A stretch of 64,000 nucleotides of DNA from Exophiala sp. HKRS030 (Eukaryota > Ascomycota > Eurotiomycetes > Chaetothyriales > Herpotrichiellaceae), in the NCBI GenBank assembly GCA_023897205.1, contig JAHWDD010000004.1, forward strand, positions 310,001-374,000, given 5' to 3'. A model generated the notes under the pieces. The model was not told the origin of the DNA. It ran no database searches and saw only the letters and a program-made list of their open reading frames with translations. How positions within the stretch are numbered: the first letter of the stretch is position 1; each line of letters opens with the position of its first letter. Position numbers and translations under genes: made by a program. Positions 31,729 to 43,326 of this stretch are shown piece after piece.

Positions 31729-32790
31729 GATGGGCACTCGGCTCTTGACAAAGACTGCGAGCTGTAGTACTGAGGAGACAAAGCAGGGTCTCAAGACCGT
31801 AAACGTCACAGGATTTATACTTTTGTTGTAGTTCAGCCATCAGTAGAATGGATTAACCTCTAGAAGATGAGCGTCACGGGACCATAGAGCAAACACACTA
31901 AGAGCAAATACGACGAGAGGATATGCATTGGCTGTTCTTCAGCTCAGCCCAGGCCAGAAGCATGCTTCAGCTCAGCCCATGCGAGGAGCATACTTTAGCT
32001 CAGGCTATACGAGGAGCATGTTTACCTTTTCTTTCCTCAAGTTTAAGGAGTCGATGTTATTAGGACTATGTATATAGGTAGTATGGAGCAAAAGAAAATT
32101 ACCCTAGAGTGCAAATGACAGGTCAAGTTGTCGAGACTGTCACAAGTTAGCCGTGCGAGGCCATGGAAAGTCGTGTCAAGGAAACCGGACGGTAGAGTGG
32201 AAAGCCGCGAAAGTAGTGGAAGAGGGAGGGTTTTATGTCAATGTATCTTCTGTCCACTCCATAGGCGAGTACCGGGCTATAGTTCGGAAAGTACGGCAGT
32301 CCTGCAGCGCTAGCTGCAAAGCGTCGAACCTTACGAGGTGACGGTGGTCTCCGGTCTTGCGCACGTCGACCTGAAGGGCCAATTACCTTAGTACATACAA
32401 AGTCGAGAGTACTGCATACCTATATCTGGGATGGATGTCGCCCCAGGGCGCCAAGGCGCGGGTGGTGGGTCAACCCGACTCACCCGCACGTGCCGACTTA
32501 CCCTGACGTGCCTGACTCGTCGCGCGCCTGGGGTGAGCATAGGGCGGCATTACCCTTGACCCGATCGGGGATGAGCCACGAGTAGTTTTCTGAACCCTTG
32601 GCATCAAAAAAGTTTCGAGGTTTCGAGGTTTCAAGCGTCACCAATTTTCTATCTAAGCATGAACCACACTTAGACTGCTACCGGTGAACCAGTGACTTCA
32701 AATAATGCTCAATTCACGGAACCGATTTCATTGCGCATGATTTGAAATGCACTTTTCCAGCGCTCAAATCAATAGCTCTTTGTATTCGCC
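31729..32790. other. Divergent intergenic, lectin / UTP22
   Basis: 1.06 kb between divergent starts. It contains the 28-base repeat array at 31938-32021 and GC-rich sequence with clustered CpG near 32440-32560. No gene is supported. Confidence 0.55.
31938..32021. repeat. Three tandem copies of a 28-base unit
   Basis: Units at 31938-31965, 31966-31993 and 31994-32021 share the frame tt-agctcag-c-agaagcat or gaggagcat. Copies 1 and 2 differ mainly in the middle; copy 3 has several C-to-T changes relative to copy 2. The array lies about 210 bases upstream of the lectin start. Confidence 0.8.
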
Positions 32791-35700
32791 ATGTCCATAT
32801 CCGAGCCGAGCCTCGACAGTCAAGCAGCCAAGAGGCGTAAACTCAGCCATGGTGCAGAGGAAATGAACAAAACCGGCTCTGATACAATTATTTCCGGCGA
32901 AAATGATGCTGCTTCTGCACCTGACGCGAAGCGAAGACCTAGAGCTAATAGTTTCACAAAGAAGGTTGGGGGTGTAACAGCGGCTCAGGGTGGCATCAAA
33001 GCGTCTGCCATGGCCCTCCAATTTTCAGACCTCAATGACCAAGTGACACCAAACTACGAAAGGTTGCGGAAAAAATGGACACCTATTGCTCGCAAGTTGG
33101 ACACCATTATCAAACAGATCCCGGAAAAGAGACCTGTATCTGCGGTGGAAGCTATCAAAGCCTTCCGCAAACTTCGAATCACCGTGCCGTTCCCAGAACC
33201 CAAACCGACCAAGGAAACCAACTATAAATTCGAGTTCAAACCACCCACCAGCATCACATTCGATGGAGCGTTGCCTGATGATCTTAGTATCAACGAGGAG
33301 AATTCAATCAACATAAGGGTTATGATGCCCGAGTCCTTGTTCCAGGAAAAGGACTATCTTAACAACAGAGCCTTCCACAAGGCAGCCTTTTATCTCTCAT
33401 GCATTGCATCAGCGTTCAAAGAGAGCATTGCAGCCGAGTTTAGCATATCTTTTGCATTTCAAGATGGCATTGATTTGCTACCTGTCATCATTATCTCTCC
33501 AACAGATTCAAAGGCGTCAAAGTTCAGCTTCCAGGTTTCAATCGTCTTCCCGAGTGATGTCATTCCACTTGACAAAACTCTTCCGACCAAAAACTGCTTG
33601 AGACAAGCAACAGCCGAAAACTCTGATGTTCAGGCATCGTCACCGTTCTACAACAGCGCCATCAGATATGTATCGTCTTCTTCAAAGATAGCGAGCTTGT
33701 TAAAATCAGCCAGGAGTCCATCATTTGATGAAGCTTGCCGTATTGGCCAGATCTGGCTTCGGCAAAGAGGGTTCTCGAGTTCGATCAACGGTGGCGGATT
33801 TGGTTTCCAAGAGTGGATCCATATATGTGGGCTTCTCCTTCAGACCGGTGGTCATCGCGACCACCCTCTCTTCTCAAAACAATACAGCGGCGTGCAATTC
33901 TTCAAAGCAATGCTACAACTTATTGCTAGCCGTGACTTGCGAGAACCCTGGATCGTCGGATCTGTCAAACTGAGCATGCCAAGATCAGATGCACCAGTTC
34001 TATTTGATGCCAGTACAGGTGTCAACATCCTGTATAAAATGACCTCCTGGTCATATCAGCTGTTGCGCCATTATGCTCAAGCTTCCTTGTCTGCAATAAA
34101 CGCCAAAAATCAGGAAAATTTCGAATCCATCTTCCTCTTAAAGGTAGCGGAGCAGTCACTGCAGTACGATGAGTTACTGTCCGTCAAAATACCAGGCGGT
34201 AGTTTCGCTACGTCCGCAGAACAACTTCAATATCTCCAGAAACTCTACAGTGTCATAAGTCGAGGGCTTGGGGATCGAGTGAACCTGGTGAATTTCGCTT
34301 TCTCCGGGCCTTCAAAATGGTCCTTGAAACAGGATTCGACAGCGTTCGAGAAAGACCTTGAGCTTGTAATTGGCCTTCTCACAAACCCCGACAATGTCAA
34401 TCGTCTTGTTGATCATGGCCCTTCGGCAGATGAGCCGGAAGAGGCGGCAGAATTCCAGCGGTTCTGGGGCGAGAAATCAGAGCTTCGACGTTTCAAGGAC
34501 GGCAGTATTTCTGAGAGTCTCGTCTGGACAGTGGAATCTCCAGTCACTTTGCAGATCATCAGACATCTCGTCTTGCAACATTTCCAAGTCCTGCCAAGTT
34601 CTGTCACTCTTCGGAGTCGAGATCTAGTCGCCGAAGTTTTAGAAGAGCCAGGATTGGCGCTTACCACGAAGGATGCTTTCCGTGTCATCAACAATACATA
34701 TCAATCCCTGACCTCTAAGCTGCATGGCTTGGAGGGTCTCCCACTACCCATCCGCTCTATACAGCCTGCAGACCCAGCTCTACGGTCTTCTACCGTTGAC
34801 CATCCATTGTTACCCTCAACCACCAAACCCATCAACATCCTAATTCAGTTTGATTCCTCCGCCCGCTGGCCTGACTCCCTTTCAGCCATCCAACATACCA
34901 AGATCGCATTTCTGCTCAAACTGTCCGAACTACTCAATGAGGCAGACAGCATCCTGACGACACGCATTGGCTTGGAGAACACCGAGAACGCCTCCTCTGG
35001 CCATTTGAACACCTCATTTCTCGACATCATCTACCCATCATCCACATCCGGGATCTCACCGATCTGTTTCCGTGCACGGATCCTGCACGACCGAGAATCA
35101 CACCTATTGCAGGCCGCCCTCGCAGACAAATCCTTACACGGGTCCGTACGCGACTCGCTTAGCGCCGCACTCGCAACCGACAAACGGACTTTCCTGGCCC
35201 CTCGATCCACACAACCACCATCCGCACCCTCTGTACACGCTTCCCACCTCTTTCGGGCACAATACGACTCTTGAAGAAATGGGTCTCTTCCCACCGGCTC
35301 CTACACCAAAACATCCCGCCTGAAGCCCTCGAGATATTCGCCGCGCATGTCTTTCTCCATCCAACACCATGGTCCACACCAGGGTCATCGACAACGGCGT
35401 TTCTTCGCTGCTTGCATTTTCTGTCACGGTGGGACTGGGCCGTGGCGCCGGTGGTCGTCGATCTGAGTCTGGCCCAGGAAATGACCAATCAGCAAACCGA
35501 GGTCGTCAGGACGAGGTTCCAAGCCTGGCGGAAGTTGGACCCGGGATTCAATAACGTCGTGTGGTGTATTGGGAGTAATCTCGATGAGACCGGGACTGTA
35601 TGGACCGGCGGTGCGCGGCCGGAGAGGGTCGTGGCGGCGAGACTCAGGGCGTTGGCAGCGGCGGCAATCAAAGTCGTCAAAGAACCCAAGGACGGCGTCG

Positions 35701-36277
35701 AAGCGAATTGGAAGGGATTATTTCTGAGCGGTCTCGAGGATTTCGATTTCATCATCCATCTGAAAAGCTCTGTCGTTAAGGGAAAGCCTTGAAGGGTGGC
35801 CTTGGCGGAGGCAGTGAAAAGGGCAAAGATCTGATCGAATACAAGAACTTGCAAGTCGGCGAGGCGCTTGACGTCGATTCCATCGGGTATGATGCGGTCG
35901 AGCTCTATCTGGACGATTTGAGAGCCGTGTTTGGGGCGACAGCGTTGTTCTTCTGGGATGCTTCTGCTGGTGGCGACAGGGTCATTGCTGGCTTGTGGAG
36001 GCCGACGGTGACGGGGAGCGACAAGGAGTGGCGTGTCAGACTTGGTTGGTCGAGTGTGCCGGTGGGCAAGACTAGGGCTGATGACGGCCAAGAAAGCAGC
36101 GATGCGAAGGAGATGTGTCGCTTTAACAAGGATGCCGTCCTGGCTGAAATGGCGGCTTTGGGTGATGGTTTGGTTAAAGAGATCAAGGTCAAGGGGCATA
36201 GCGTTCGTCACAAAGGCTTCCAGAGTGGCATGTCCAAGAAATGGATAGATTTAATTGGGTATATTCTGTGCAACTAA
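32791..36277 (+). CDS. UTP22: UTP22/NRAP, small-subunit processome protein, two frame breaks
   Basis: Component of the U3 snoRNP/SSU processome needed for 18S rRNA maturation in the nucleolus. The frame from 32791 is open to about 35198 and carries a basic, NLS-like N-terminus (AAKRRKLSHG) and the Nrap domains: FHKAAFYLSCIA, ACRIGQIWLRQRGFSSS, HPLFSKQYSGVQFFKAMLQL, FWGEKSELRRFKDGSISESL. Homology then continues in another frame (TRFPPLSGTIRLLKKWVSSH, AAHVFLHPTPWSTPGS, FLSRWDW), entered at a C run at 35198-35201, and in a third frame from about 35785 (YKNLQVGEALDVDSIGYDA, VIAGLWRPTV). No intron fits either junction. The repaired length, about 1,160 aa, equals the family's. The gene is essential in yeast, so assembly error is more likely than loss. 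Confidence 0.9.
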
Positions 36278-36488
36278 TGGAAGTTGCAAAATGCGTCAGG
36301 CTAGTTTATTTCCTGCTTCCCCAAGAACGCCTGGCATGCCAGCCTGTACTTTTTAGTCCCTGTCAAATGCTACGTAGATCATGTACACAAAACCGCCTGA
36401 TTTTTACATGTGCACGAGATATGCTTTGAAAAGTTTTCTCGACTCCTCGGTTGTGAGCTTGATGATGGAGGTCGAGGAAGCTGGTACG

Positions 36489-37623
36489 TTATAAATATTT
36501 CTTCTGAGGATCCAGTACATTCAGGAGCTCCATTGTTTTCTCATACCTGGAAAGACGGTCATTAGTATCGGGTGGACAACAAAATTTCACCGCTTTTCGC
36601 AGACTTACATCATGAAAACGATTCCGCCGCTCAGAGTCAGACGACCTAAACGAGGTAGGGCTCCGGACCAGAATGTCAGAATTCCCTCATTTTTGTAGAT
36701 ACTTGCCGCACAGGCGAAGCTGTTTTTATAATTTTTGCTGGCCTCCAGGCTTTGCATGCGTGTCTTGACCGTGTCGAGAGGCATGGTGGTGTACACTGTG
36801 ACGATACCAGCAGCAGCTCCCAGACCAAACGTGGTCACTGAACCGAGTTTTTCTCCTGGTGCAACATAGCCCTCGGCGAATTGCTTCAGGCTGGTATATG
36901 TGCCAAATCGGACAGCGCTGTTAGCAGCCTGTCGCGCGGTCGTGGGGACGAAGCCCTGGAAGAAACCCCTGATACCCTTCTCCCTCGCAATGACTGCAGA
37001 GCCGTGAAGAAATCCTCTCATTCTAGGTTGCGCTCGCTTTCGGTCGTCTATTAGCTGTGTCTTGATGGATTCTGATGGGGTAACTGCGAATAGCGATTCG
37101 GTGATCCCAGCACCGAAGCCGGCGACAACGGTTCGCGGCCCTGATATCTGCCCCTCTGAATCTGATAGCAAGTGTTTGTATGTATCGAATGACAAGAAGC
37201 GTACTCCTGCTTTGACCGAATTTCCTATTACTGCGGTTGTGCATCCTGTGTACCATGCTTTTGAGGGAAACGGAGGCAAGGGAACTTTCTTGGAGTCTGG
37301 CAGCCGAAGGTTTAATTGTTTTCTCGTTTTGAGGAAGTCAAAAGGGAAGGTGATAGCTTTCGAACGGTCAGCGAGATAAAGATATCAGGGATGCTTCCCA
37401 GCCAACTGCGCAAACGTTCGCAGGCGCCAGCTGGTGGAAAACATTGGAATGCGCAGTTAGAGCCTTACCAATTTCGACGGCACCAGCAGTTGACCCAGCG
37501 ATTATGGATCGTGTTGGACTAGGCTTCGAGATTGTCAAACAGGTTTCATGTGCGGAGTATTCGAAGTCATTCATACCTTGGTGGATGGCCCTCGCCGGTC
37601 GTCTTCGCGGTGGCAGAAGCCAT
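36489..37623 (-). CDS. CTP1: Mitochondrial citrate/tricarboxylate carrier CTP1
   Basis: Exchanges citrate across the inner mitochondrial membrane. Four exons, 300 aa, the usual length. Introns at 37519-37576, 37357-37468 and 36547-36608 all restore phase. The start at 37623 gives MASATAKTTGEGHPPSPTRS. Three mitochondrial-carrier repeats each show the PX[DE]XX[KR] signature or a close variant: PFDFLKTR, PSESIKTQ (Ser in place of the usual Phe before Glu) and PLDTVKTR. Other CTP landmarks are IIAGSTAGAVEI, TGCTTAVIGNSVKAGVRF, GFLHGSAVIAREKGIRGFFQ and GGIVFMMYEKTMELLN. It is convergent with UTP22, the stops 211 bases apart. Confidence 0.93.
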
Positions 37624-38293
37624 GCTTGACGTTTCGAGCGCCGGATCACAGGCTCAAGACTTTGTAGCTATCAGCAAGGGGTTAGGCAAGCTCAATGTTG
37701 CTGGGGAAAGTCCGTCGTGGGAATGTGACAAAAAGCAAAATCGGGGGAAAAGTTGCACGAGGCTGCGTCCCTGCAGAGCAAACGCACATGCGGAGAAGAG
37801 CCGTCACGTCAGAAATCAGAAAGGCATCAGATTCTCCGACCCACGTGATTTACTCTCAACGACAATTTATTACCTCTAGACACTCTAGGTACCTAGTTCT
37901 ACTAGTTAGCACCCGCACGCACGCATTCCTCCTTAACAGTCGTAGACGCGTTTTCTGTCTGCGATCGTTAAGACTTAAACTTACTTTAAGGTGACGTGGA
38001 AGCCTGCGTTAATAGTGTAACGTTGAACGAATAACAGTAGATTACGCATCCCCGTATGCCTCTATTGATTAAAGGCTAGTTGCCTATTATTGAGCGCGTA
38101 TTTCCTGGAGCTATTAAGGCGTAATGTTATGGTGCCTATCCCCCTTTTCTATTGCTTTAAAGAATATATATATATATCGTTAAGGCTATATTACCGCTAG
38201 GAATAAAAGAAGCAGCCAAAAAAAATGATGAACCCCACCTGATTTGACTTCCAGAAATGTTAGGAATGAAACTGAAATCGATCGCAGAAAGTA
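37624..38293. other. CTP1 promoter and AT-rich, TA-biased block
   Basis: Up to about 37860 this is probably CTP1 promoter. From about 37880 to 38220 the sequence becomes rich in TA dinucleotides and TTAA, with few coding-like features, ending in a TA run at about 38165-38179. It has the look of a decayed or RIP-affected repeat, but no transposon protein remains. Confidence 0.45.
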
Positions 38294-38427
38294 CTCACAC
38301 AGATAACCTTTCGATTACACGGTACGGACAACGTGGTGAAGCCCAGTACTGGAGTCGAACGCGCTACCGTTGCGCCAGGGATCCTCGTGATCGTCCTATC
38401 TTCCACTGCGCCACAGCAGCAGTGTGA
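38294..38427 (-). other. tRNA-like / Pol III promoter-like relic (tRNA-Trp-like)
   Basis: On the minus strand, tggcgcaacggtagcgcg near 38378-38361 forms a D-arm (GCGC pairs GCGC), followed by TTCGA-CTCCAG with a CCA anticodon, and 33 or so bases later the matching TCGAA stem half, as in an intron-bearing tRNA-Trp. The T-arm and the 3' acceptor stem do not follow properly. Just upstream is a second A-box-like tggcgcagtgg (about 38417-38407), and gcgttcgactcc matches the B-box. So it is either a broken tRNA gene or the head of a tRNA-derived SINE. Confidence 0.35.
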
Positions 38428-39773
38428 TTTGGTTCTAAATTTTGGCGGGGAAAATATATGTAATTGCATTTTTAACGATGCGGAATAGGTTGACTTCTAG
38501 AGTCAAGCCATGTCTTGGCGTCAGCTTTGTTGTCTACCTAGGTACATTCTGTCATATTCCAGGTACCTGCACGTCTAGGCACTAGGTAAACATGCGTTTA
38601 TCTGGACTTATTCTCTATAACATTCATCTTTTGTTGCTACTGCAAGTAGTTGCCCAGAATACTCTGTTTGCAGTATAGAGTCAATTCAATATGCCCGATA
38701 AAGGCACTACTGGACCCTTCTCCTCAGATTGTACGGTACAATCAAAGCGCATAGAACTGGATGACCCTTAGTATTCGAATTCGTTATTCAAACGCCTCTA
38801 AAGCATGATGACCTCGACGACTTCCATTTGCTGATCAACTCCATTCCGAATCATGAGTTACTTCGGTGGTGACCTTGGAGAAACCAGCGGAGCCCAGGAG
38901 CTTTTGGCCAGGACCAAAAGACCATTGTCATATTCAACATCTTCCAAGTTTCCAAGTTCACAGCGCGTGCTCCACAAATGCCATTACAACACAACTTCCT
39001 ACAACAATCGCTGACCAACGTGGTCCGAGCCGACTTGTAGTTCCACACCATAAGTCGCGCTAGGTTTTGCCACAATTTAACTATCGAGGCGAGGACTGGA
39101 GTCTGGCTCACGTCAACCAACAATAATGTCGATCATCAACACACTGAAGAGAAAGAGACACCAGATCGTGGAAGTACCACTTCAGGCATTCCGAGGCATC
39201 TAGTCGAAACTCAAGATGTTCGGATCTTGGGGAATTTGATCCTCCCTACACGGTGGGCCTGCGGCCTCTCCAAAGAAGTCGAGAATATGATCACTAATCT
39301 TCTCCCAGATGTCCGGATGATAAATTCCCGGGATCTGTCGAGATATAAAATATACAAAAGAAGCAAAGCTGGACGTTCTTGATAATGGCGCAGGGATCGC
39401 GGGGTCCGTCTAACCTGCCCAGCCAGAGACCATTGTCTTTGTCCATCATAATCAATCCTTCTAGCATGTAGTCGACTTATTTGGACATATAATATTAGTA
39501 GTCATCATCCCTAGAAGCGTGCGTGAAAGAGGCATAATGCTATGGAAGATGGATAAGCAATAGAGTGACAACGCGACTTGACGCGACGCGTTAAAATGTC
39601 GGAGACTTTTCGTCGGTAAACTGCGCCGTGACCTATCACACCTTACGATTCCTCAGCGTCTCCTGCCTGGTGTGCCTGCCAACCAACGTACATCCTTTGC
39701 GACAAATAATGCCTTTCTATCGTCCACACATTCACTTCTTTTGAACTAACCAGGATCTTCGGGTTGCGGCGCC
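38428..39773. other. Intergenic, SMC6 promoter, no supported gene
   Basis: About 1.35 kb. Short open frames occur on both strands (for example 38851-39123 minus, 90 codons) without recognisable homology. The right end should hold the SMC6 promoter. Confidence 0.45.
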
Positions 39774-42700
39774 ATGCCGGCCCAGAAGCGCCGCGCACCT
39801 GTGGACTCTGACAGTGAGGACGAAGACTCGCAAGAACAAAGGAATCACGAGTCCTCATCCGCACCAGGATCTGCTTTGGTAGGTCTATCGCATCATATTC
39901 TGCGACGATGCTAACATGCCCCAAAGAGTAAACGAAGACGTATTAGCGATGCATCTTCTCGCCGACATGAGAGTTCCAGCGATCAGACAGAACAAGACAA
40001 TGCCAGTACTCCGCCCTCCGATCTAGAGCCCGACAGAAATGCCACCGACGAAGAGGAGGCTGCTGCCGCCACTCAAGCCCTCCGAGTAAAAGCCGCCGAG
40101 GCAGCAAAGAAAGGCAACGAGCCTGCCGACCATGGTATCCTAGAGGCCGTCGAGTTGAGAAACTTCATGTGCCACGCCGAATATCACTTTAAACTTGGCC
40201 CACTGATCAATTTTATCTGCGGCAAAAATGGAAGTGGAAAGAGTGCTATTCTTACAGCGATTACCCTGTGTCTTGGTGGCAAGGCTTCGGCAACCAATCG
40301 TGGTGCTCGATTACAGGATTTCATCAAGAAAAAGGAGACCCAGGCCTCAATTGTCTGCGTGTTGAAGAACCAGGGTGAAGCTGCCTACAAACCCGAGGAA
40401 TACGGTAGATCAATCCGAGTCGAGCGTCATTTTTCTCGAACTGGTGGCAGCTCATATAAAATCAAATCCGAGAAAGGCCGCATCATCTCCACTAGAAGAA
40501 CGGATTTGGAAGACATATGTGATCATATGATGTTGCAGATTGACAATCCTATGAACGTTCTCTCTCAGGACCAGGCGCGCCAGTTTCTTTCCTCCTCAAG
40601 TGCGGCTGAAAAGTATAAGCTCTTCATGAGAGGAGTTCAACTTGAACAACTTGATCAGGATTACAAATTGATCGAGGAACAATCTGAGAACATCCGCGCC
40701 AAAATTGAAGGCAAGATCCCCGATCTTGAGCCGTTGCAGAAGCGCATGGACTCGGCGAACAACAAACTTGCCCTGTCCAACAAGCACGATGGAACCTATC
40801 ACAAGATACGCGAGCTTCGTCGATTTCTCGCTTGGATACAAGTGCAGGACCAAGAAAAGATTCGCGATGAGTATCAGCACGAGATTGAGGAAGCAGACGC
40901 AAAGATAGCAGATGCCGAAATGCAAGCCGATGAATTGGACAGGCTCTATCAGAAGGCTGACGAAGAAGCAAGAAATGCCACTGAGATCTTCAATGCCGCA
41001 TCATCTGAGGTTGCAGCTCTAAAACGAGAGCAAATAGAGCACAAAGCTCGATTTGAAGATATCAAGAAGGACACATCAGCCGCTTTGACCGAGCAGAGAG
41101 CCATCCGTAGTGCAATCACCGCTGCGGAGAATAGCATCAAGTCAAAGAAGGCGGAGATCAATGAAGAAGAAAATCGATTAGCAGACTTAGACGGAGGTGG
41201 GGGTGCTGCACGAGTTTCCGAACTACACAAAGCACGGGAGATTCTCGAACAAGCCCGCCGTGACCACAAAACACATATCTCACAGAAATCCGAGTTGGAA
41301 GCTGCCATCCAAGATGCTCACAAATCGATGATTGAGGCAGAGGAGCTGAAAAGGGCTCAGGAAGAGCGGGTCAATCAGCAAAAAGCAATTCTCGATCAAA
41401 CGAAGCACAACCGGAACTCCCTTGATTTGGCTTTCCACCCCAACATGCCTAATCTGTTGCGAGCCTTGGAGCGTGCGAACGGGTTCCAGGAAAGGCCCAT
41501 TGGGCCCCTTGGAAAACACGTCAGACTTCTCAAGCAAGAGTGGTCCTCTATTCTGGAGAAATCTTTTGGAAGTTCTTTGAATGCCTTTCTCGTCACCAAT
41601 AAACGTGATGAGAAGCTTCTCAGTGATATCATGAGACAAAACAAGTGTGTATTTCCCATATTCATCAGCAATACTCAGCCAATCAACACAACTTCAAAGG
41701 AACCTGATGCTCGGTTCAATACAGTGCTCCGAACCTTGGAAATTGATAATGAAGCGGTCAAGAAGCAACTGGTGATAGCACATGGCATAGAGCAAACGAT
41801 CCTCATCCCAGACATGACGGAGGCCTCGAAAGAACTATTCTCGGGCGGGCCACCTCTACCTAATGTGAAAAGATGCTTTTGTTTCAACCCTCATAGTCGA
41901 CTGAGAGGTTTCGTTCTTATGTACAAGGGCAGAGGAGAAGCAGCTCAAGATCCCATCCATCAATATCAAGGAATGCCGCGTATGAAGACCGATGTTGAGG
42001 AAACCATCAAACGACAAGAGCAAGCTTTGAACGAATTCCGAGCACAGTTGCATCAGTTGGAGACTGAACATACGAACCTTCGACAAAGGCTGGTTAGGGC
42101 CAAGGAGGCCCTAGTTCGGTATAAGAAGGACGAGAGAGATCTACATCTCGCCGTGCAACGCGCACAAGATGAAATTGAGCGATTGGAAGACATTATCAAG
42201 GAAGATCACATCCAGGGAGGAAAGCTGGAGGCGCTGAAGGACGCGTTAAGGGAAGCCGAGGAGCAACGGGCCGTTCATGGGAGTTCATTTCAGGATTCCG
42301 TTGCACCATTGGACGAGAAAAAGCAAAAGCTTCGCGAAGCACAACAAAAGCTTAATGAGTTCGATGGACAGATTGCCAGGCTTGAGGAGAATGCCAAAGA
42401 CGCAGAGGCAGCTGCCCAGAAGGCGAGCAAGAAGCGAGCCCACGCACTCGGAGAGAAGAATGCAGCAATTGCGAGGATAGGCGATGGCAAAGCTGATCGT
42501 GGTTCGCTGCAACGGAAGCTCGATGAACATCAGACACAACTGGCCACCTTTGTGGAACAAGCGCGAGTTGTGTGTGAGCGGATCAATATTCCCGCAGATG
42601 CAACATACGAAGGCTTGCACAAGAAGTACGAGAGATTGAGGAGAGATTACGATGCTTTCCAAGCGGAGATTGGAGCAAGTCGGGAGAAGATCATCTCGGA

Positions 42701-43326
42701 AGCGGCCAAACATTCAGAAAGATACAACAAAGCGAAGAAGGAAATCCAAGACCTTGAGTCACTCCGCGATCAGTTGGTCGACTCTTTGACGGAGAGGAAA
42801 ACAAGGTGGGCAAAATTCCGATCATACATCAGCATGCGCACCAAAACTCAATTTACATACATGTTGAGTGAGAGGAGCTTCCGAGGTCAAGTTATCATGG
42901 ACCACAAGCAAAAGCTGATGGAAATTCAAGTTGAGCCCGACATTACGAAACGAAATGGCGCAGGTCGAAGTGCTCGAACTTTGTCGGGAGGAGAGAAGTC
43001 CTTTTCGCAAATATGCTTGTTGCTCGCGATCTGGGAAGCCATGGGGTCGCCGATCCGATGTCTAGACGAGTTTGATGTCTTTATGGATTCTGTCAACCGT
43101 ACATCCAGTGTCGGTCTCTTGATTGAAGCGGCACGGCAAAGCGTTGGGAGACAATTCATACTGATCAGCCCCGGCACCAAGACTGATATCAAACTGGCAA
43201 AAGATGTCAGCATTGTGGAGTAAGTTCCAAGTCTCGTTCGATTTAGTCCTTTTCCGACTAACATTACATAGGGTTGCTGCGCCAGTCCGTGGGCAAGCGA
43301 CAATCGAATTCTCAGCTACGCGTTGA
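39774..43326 (+). CDS. SMC6: SMC6, structural maintenance of chromosomes protein 6
   Basis: ATPase core of the SMC5/6 complex, acting in homologous recombination repair and replication-fork stability. Three exons, 1,150 aa. Intron 39879-39926 follows an acidic Ser-rich N-terminus; intron 43220-43271 near the 3' end restores a C-terminus APVRGQATIEFSATR. Head domain: ELRNFMCH and Walker A FICGKNGSGKSAILTA at about residue 130; QDQARQFLSSSSAAEKYKLF is the SMC6-type Q-loop region. Long coiled coils flank a hinge at about residues 540-710 (WSSILEKSFGSSLNAFLVTN). The C-terminal head has the signature ARTLSGGEKSFSQICLLLAI and a Walker B-type CLDEFDVFMD. The 3.3-kb main exon has no frame break, showing that this part of the sequence is accurate. 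Confidence 0.96.
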
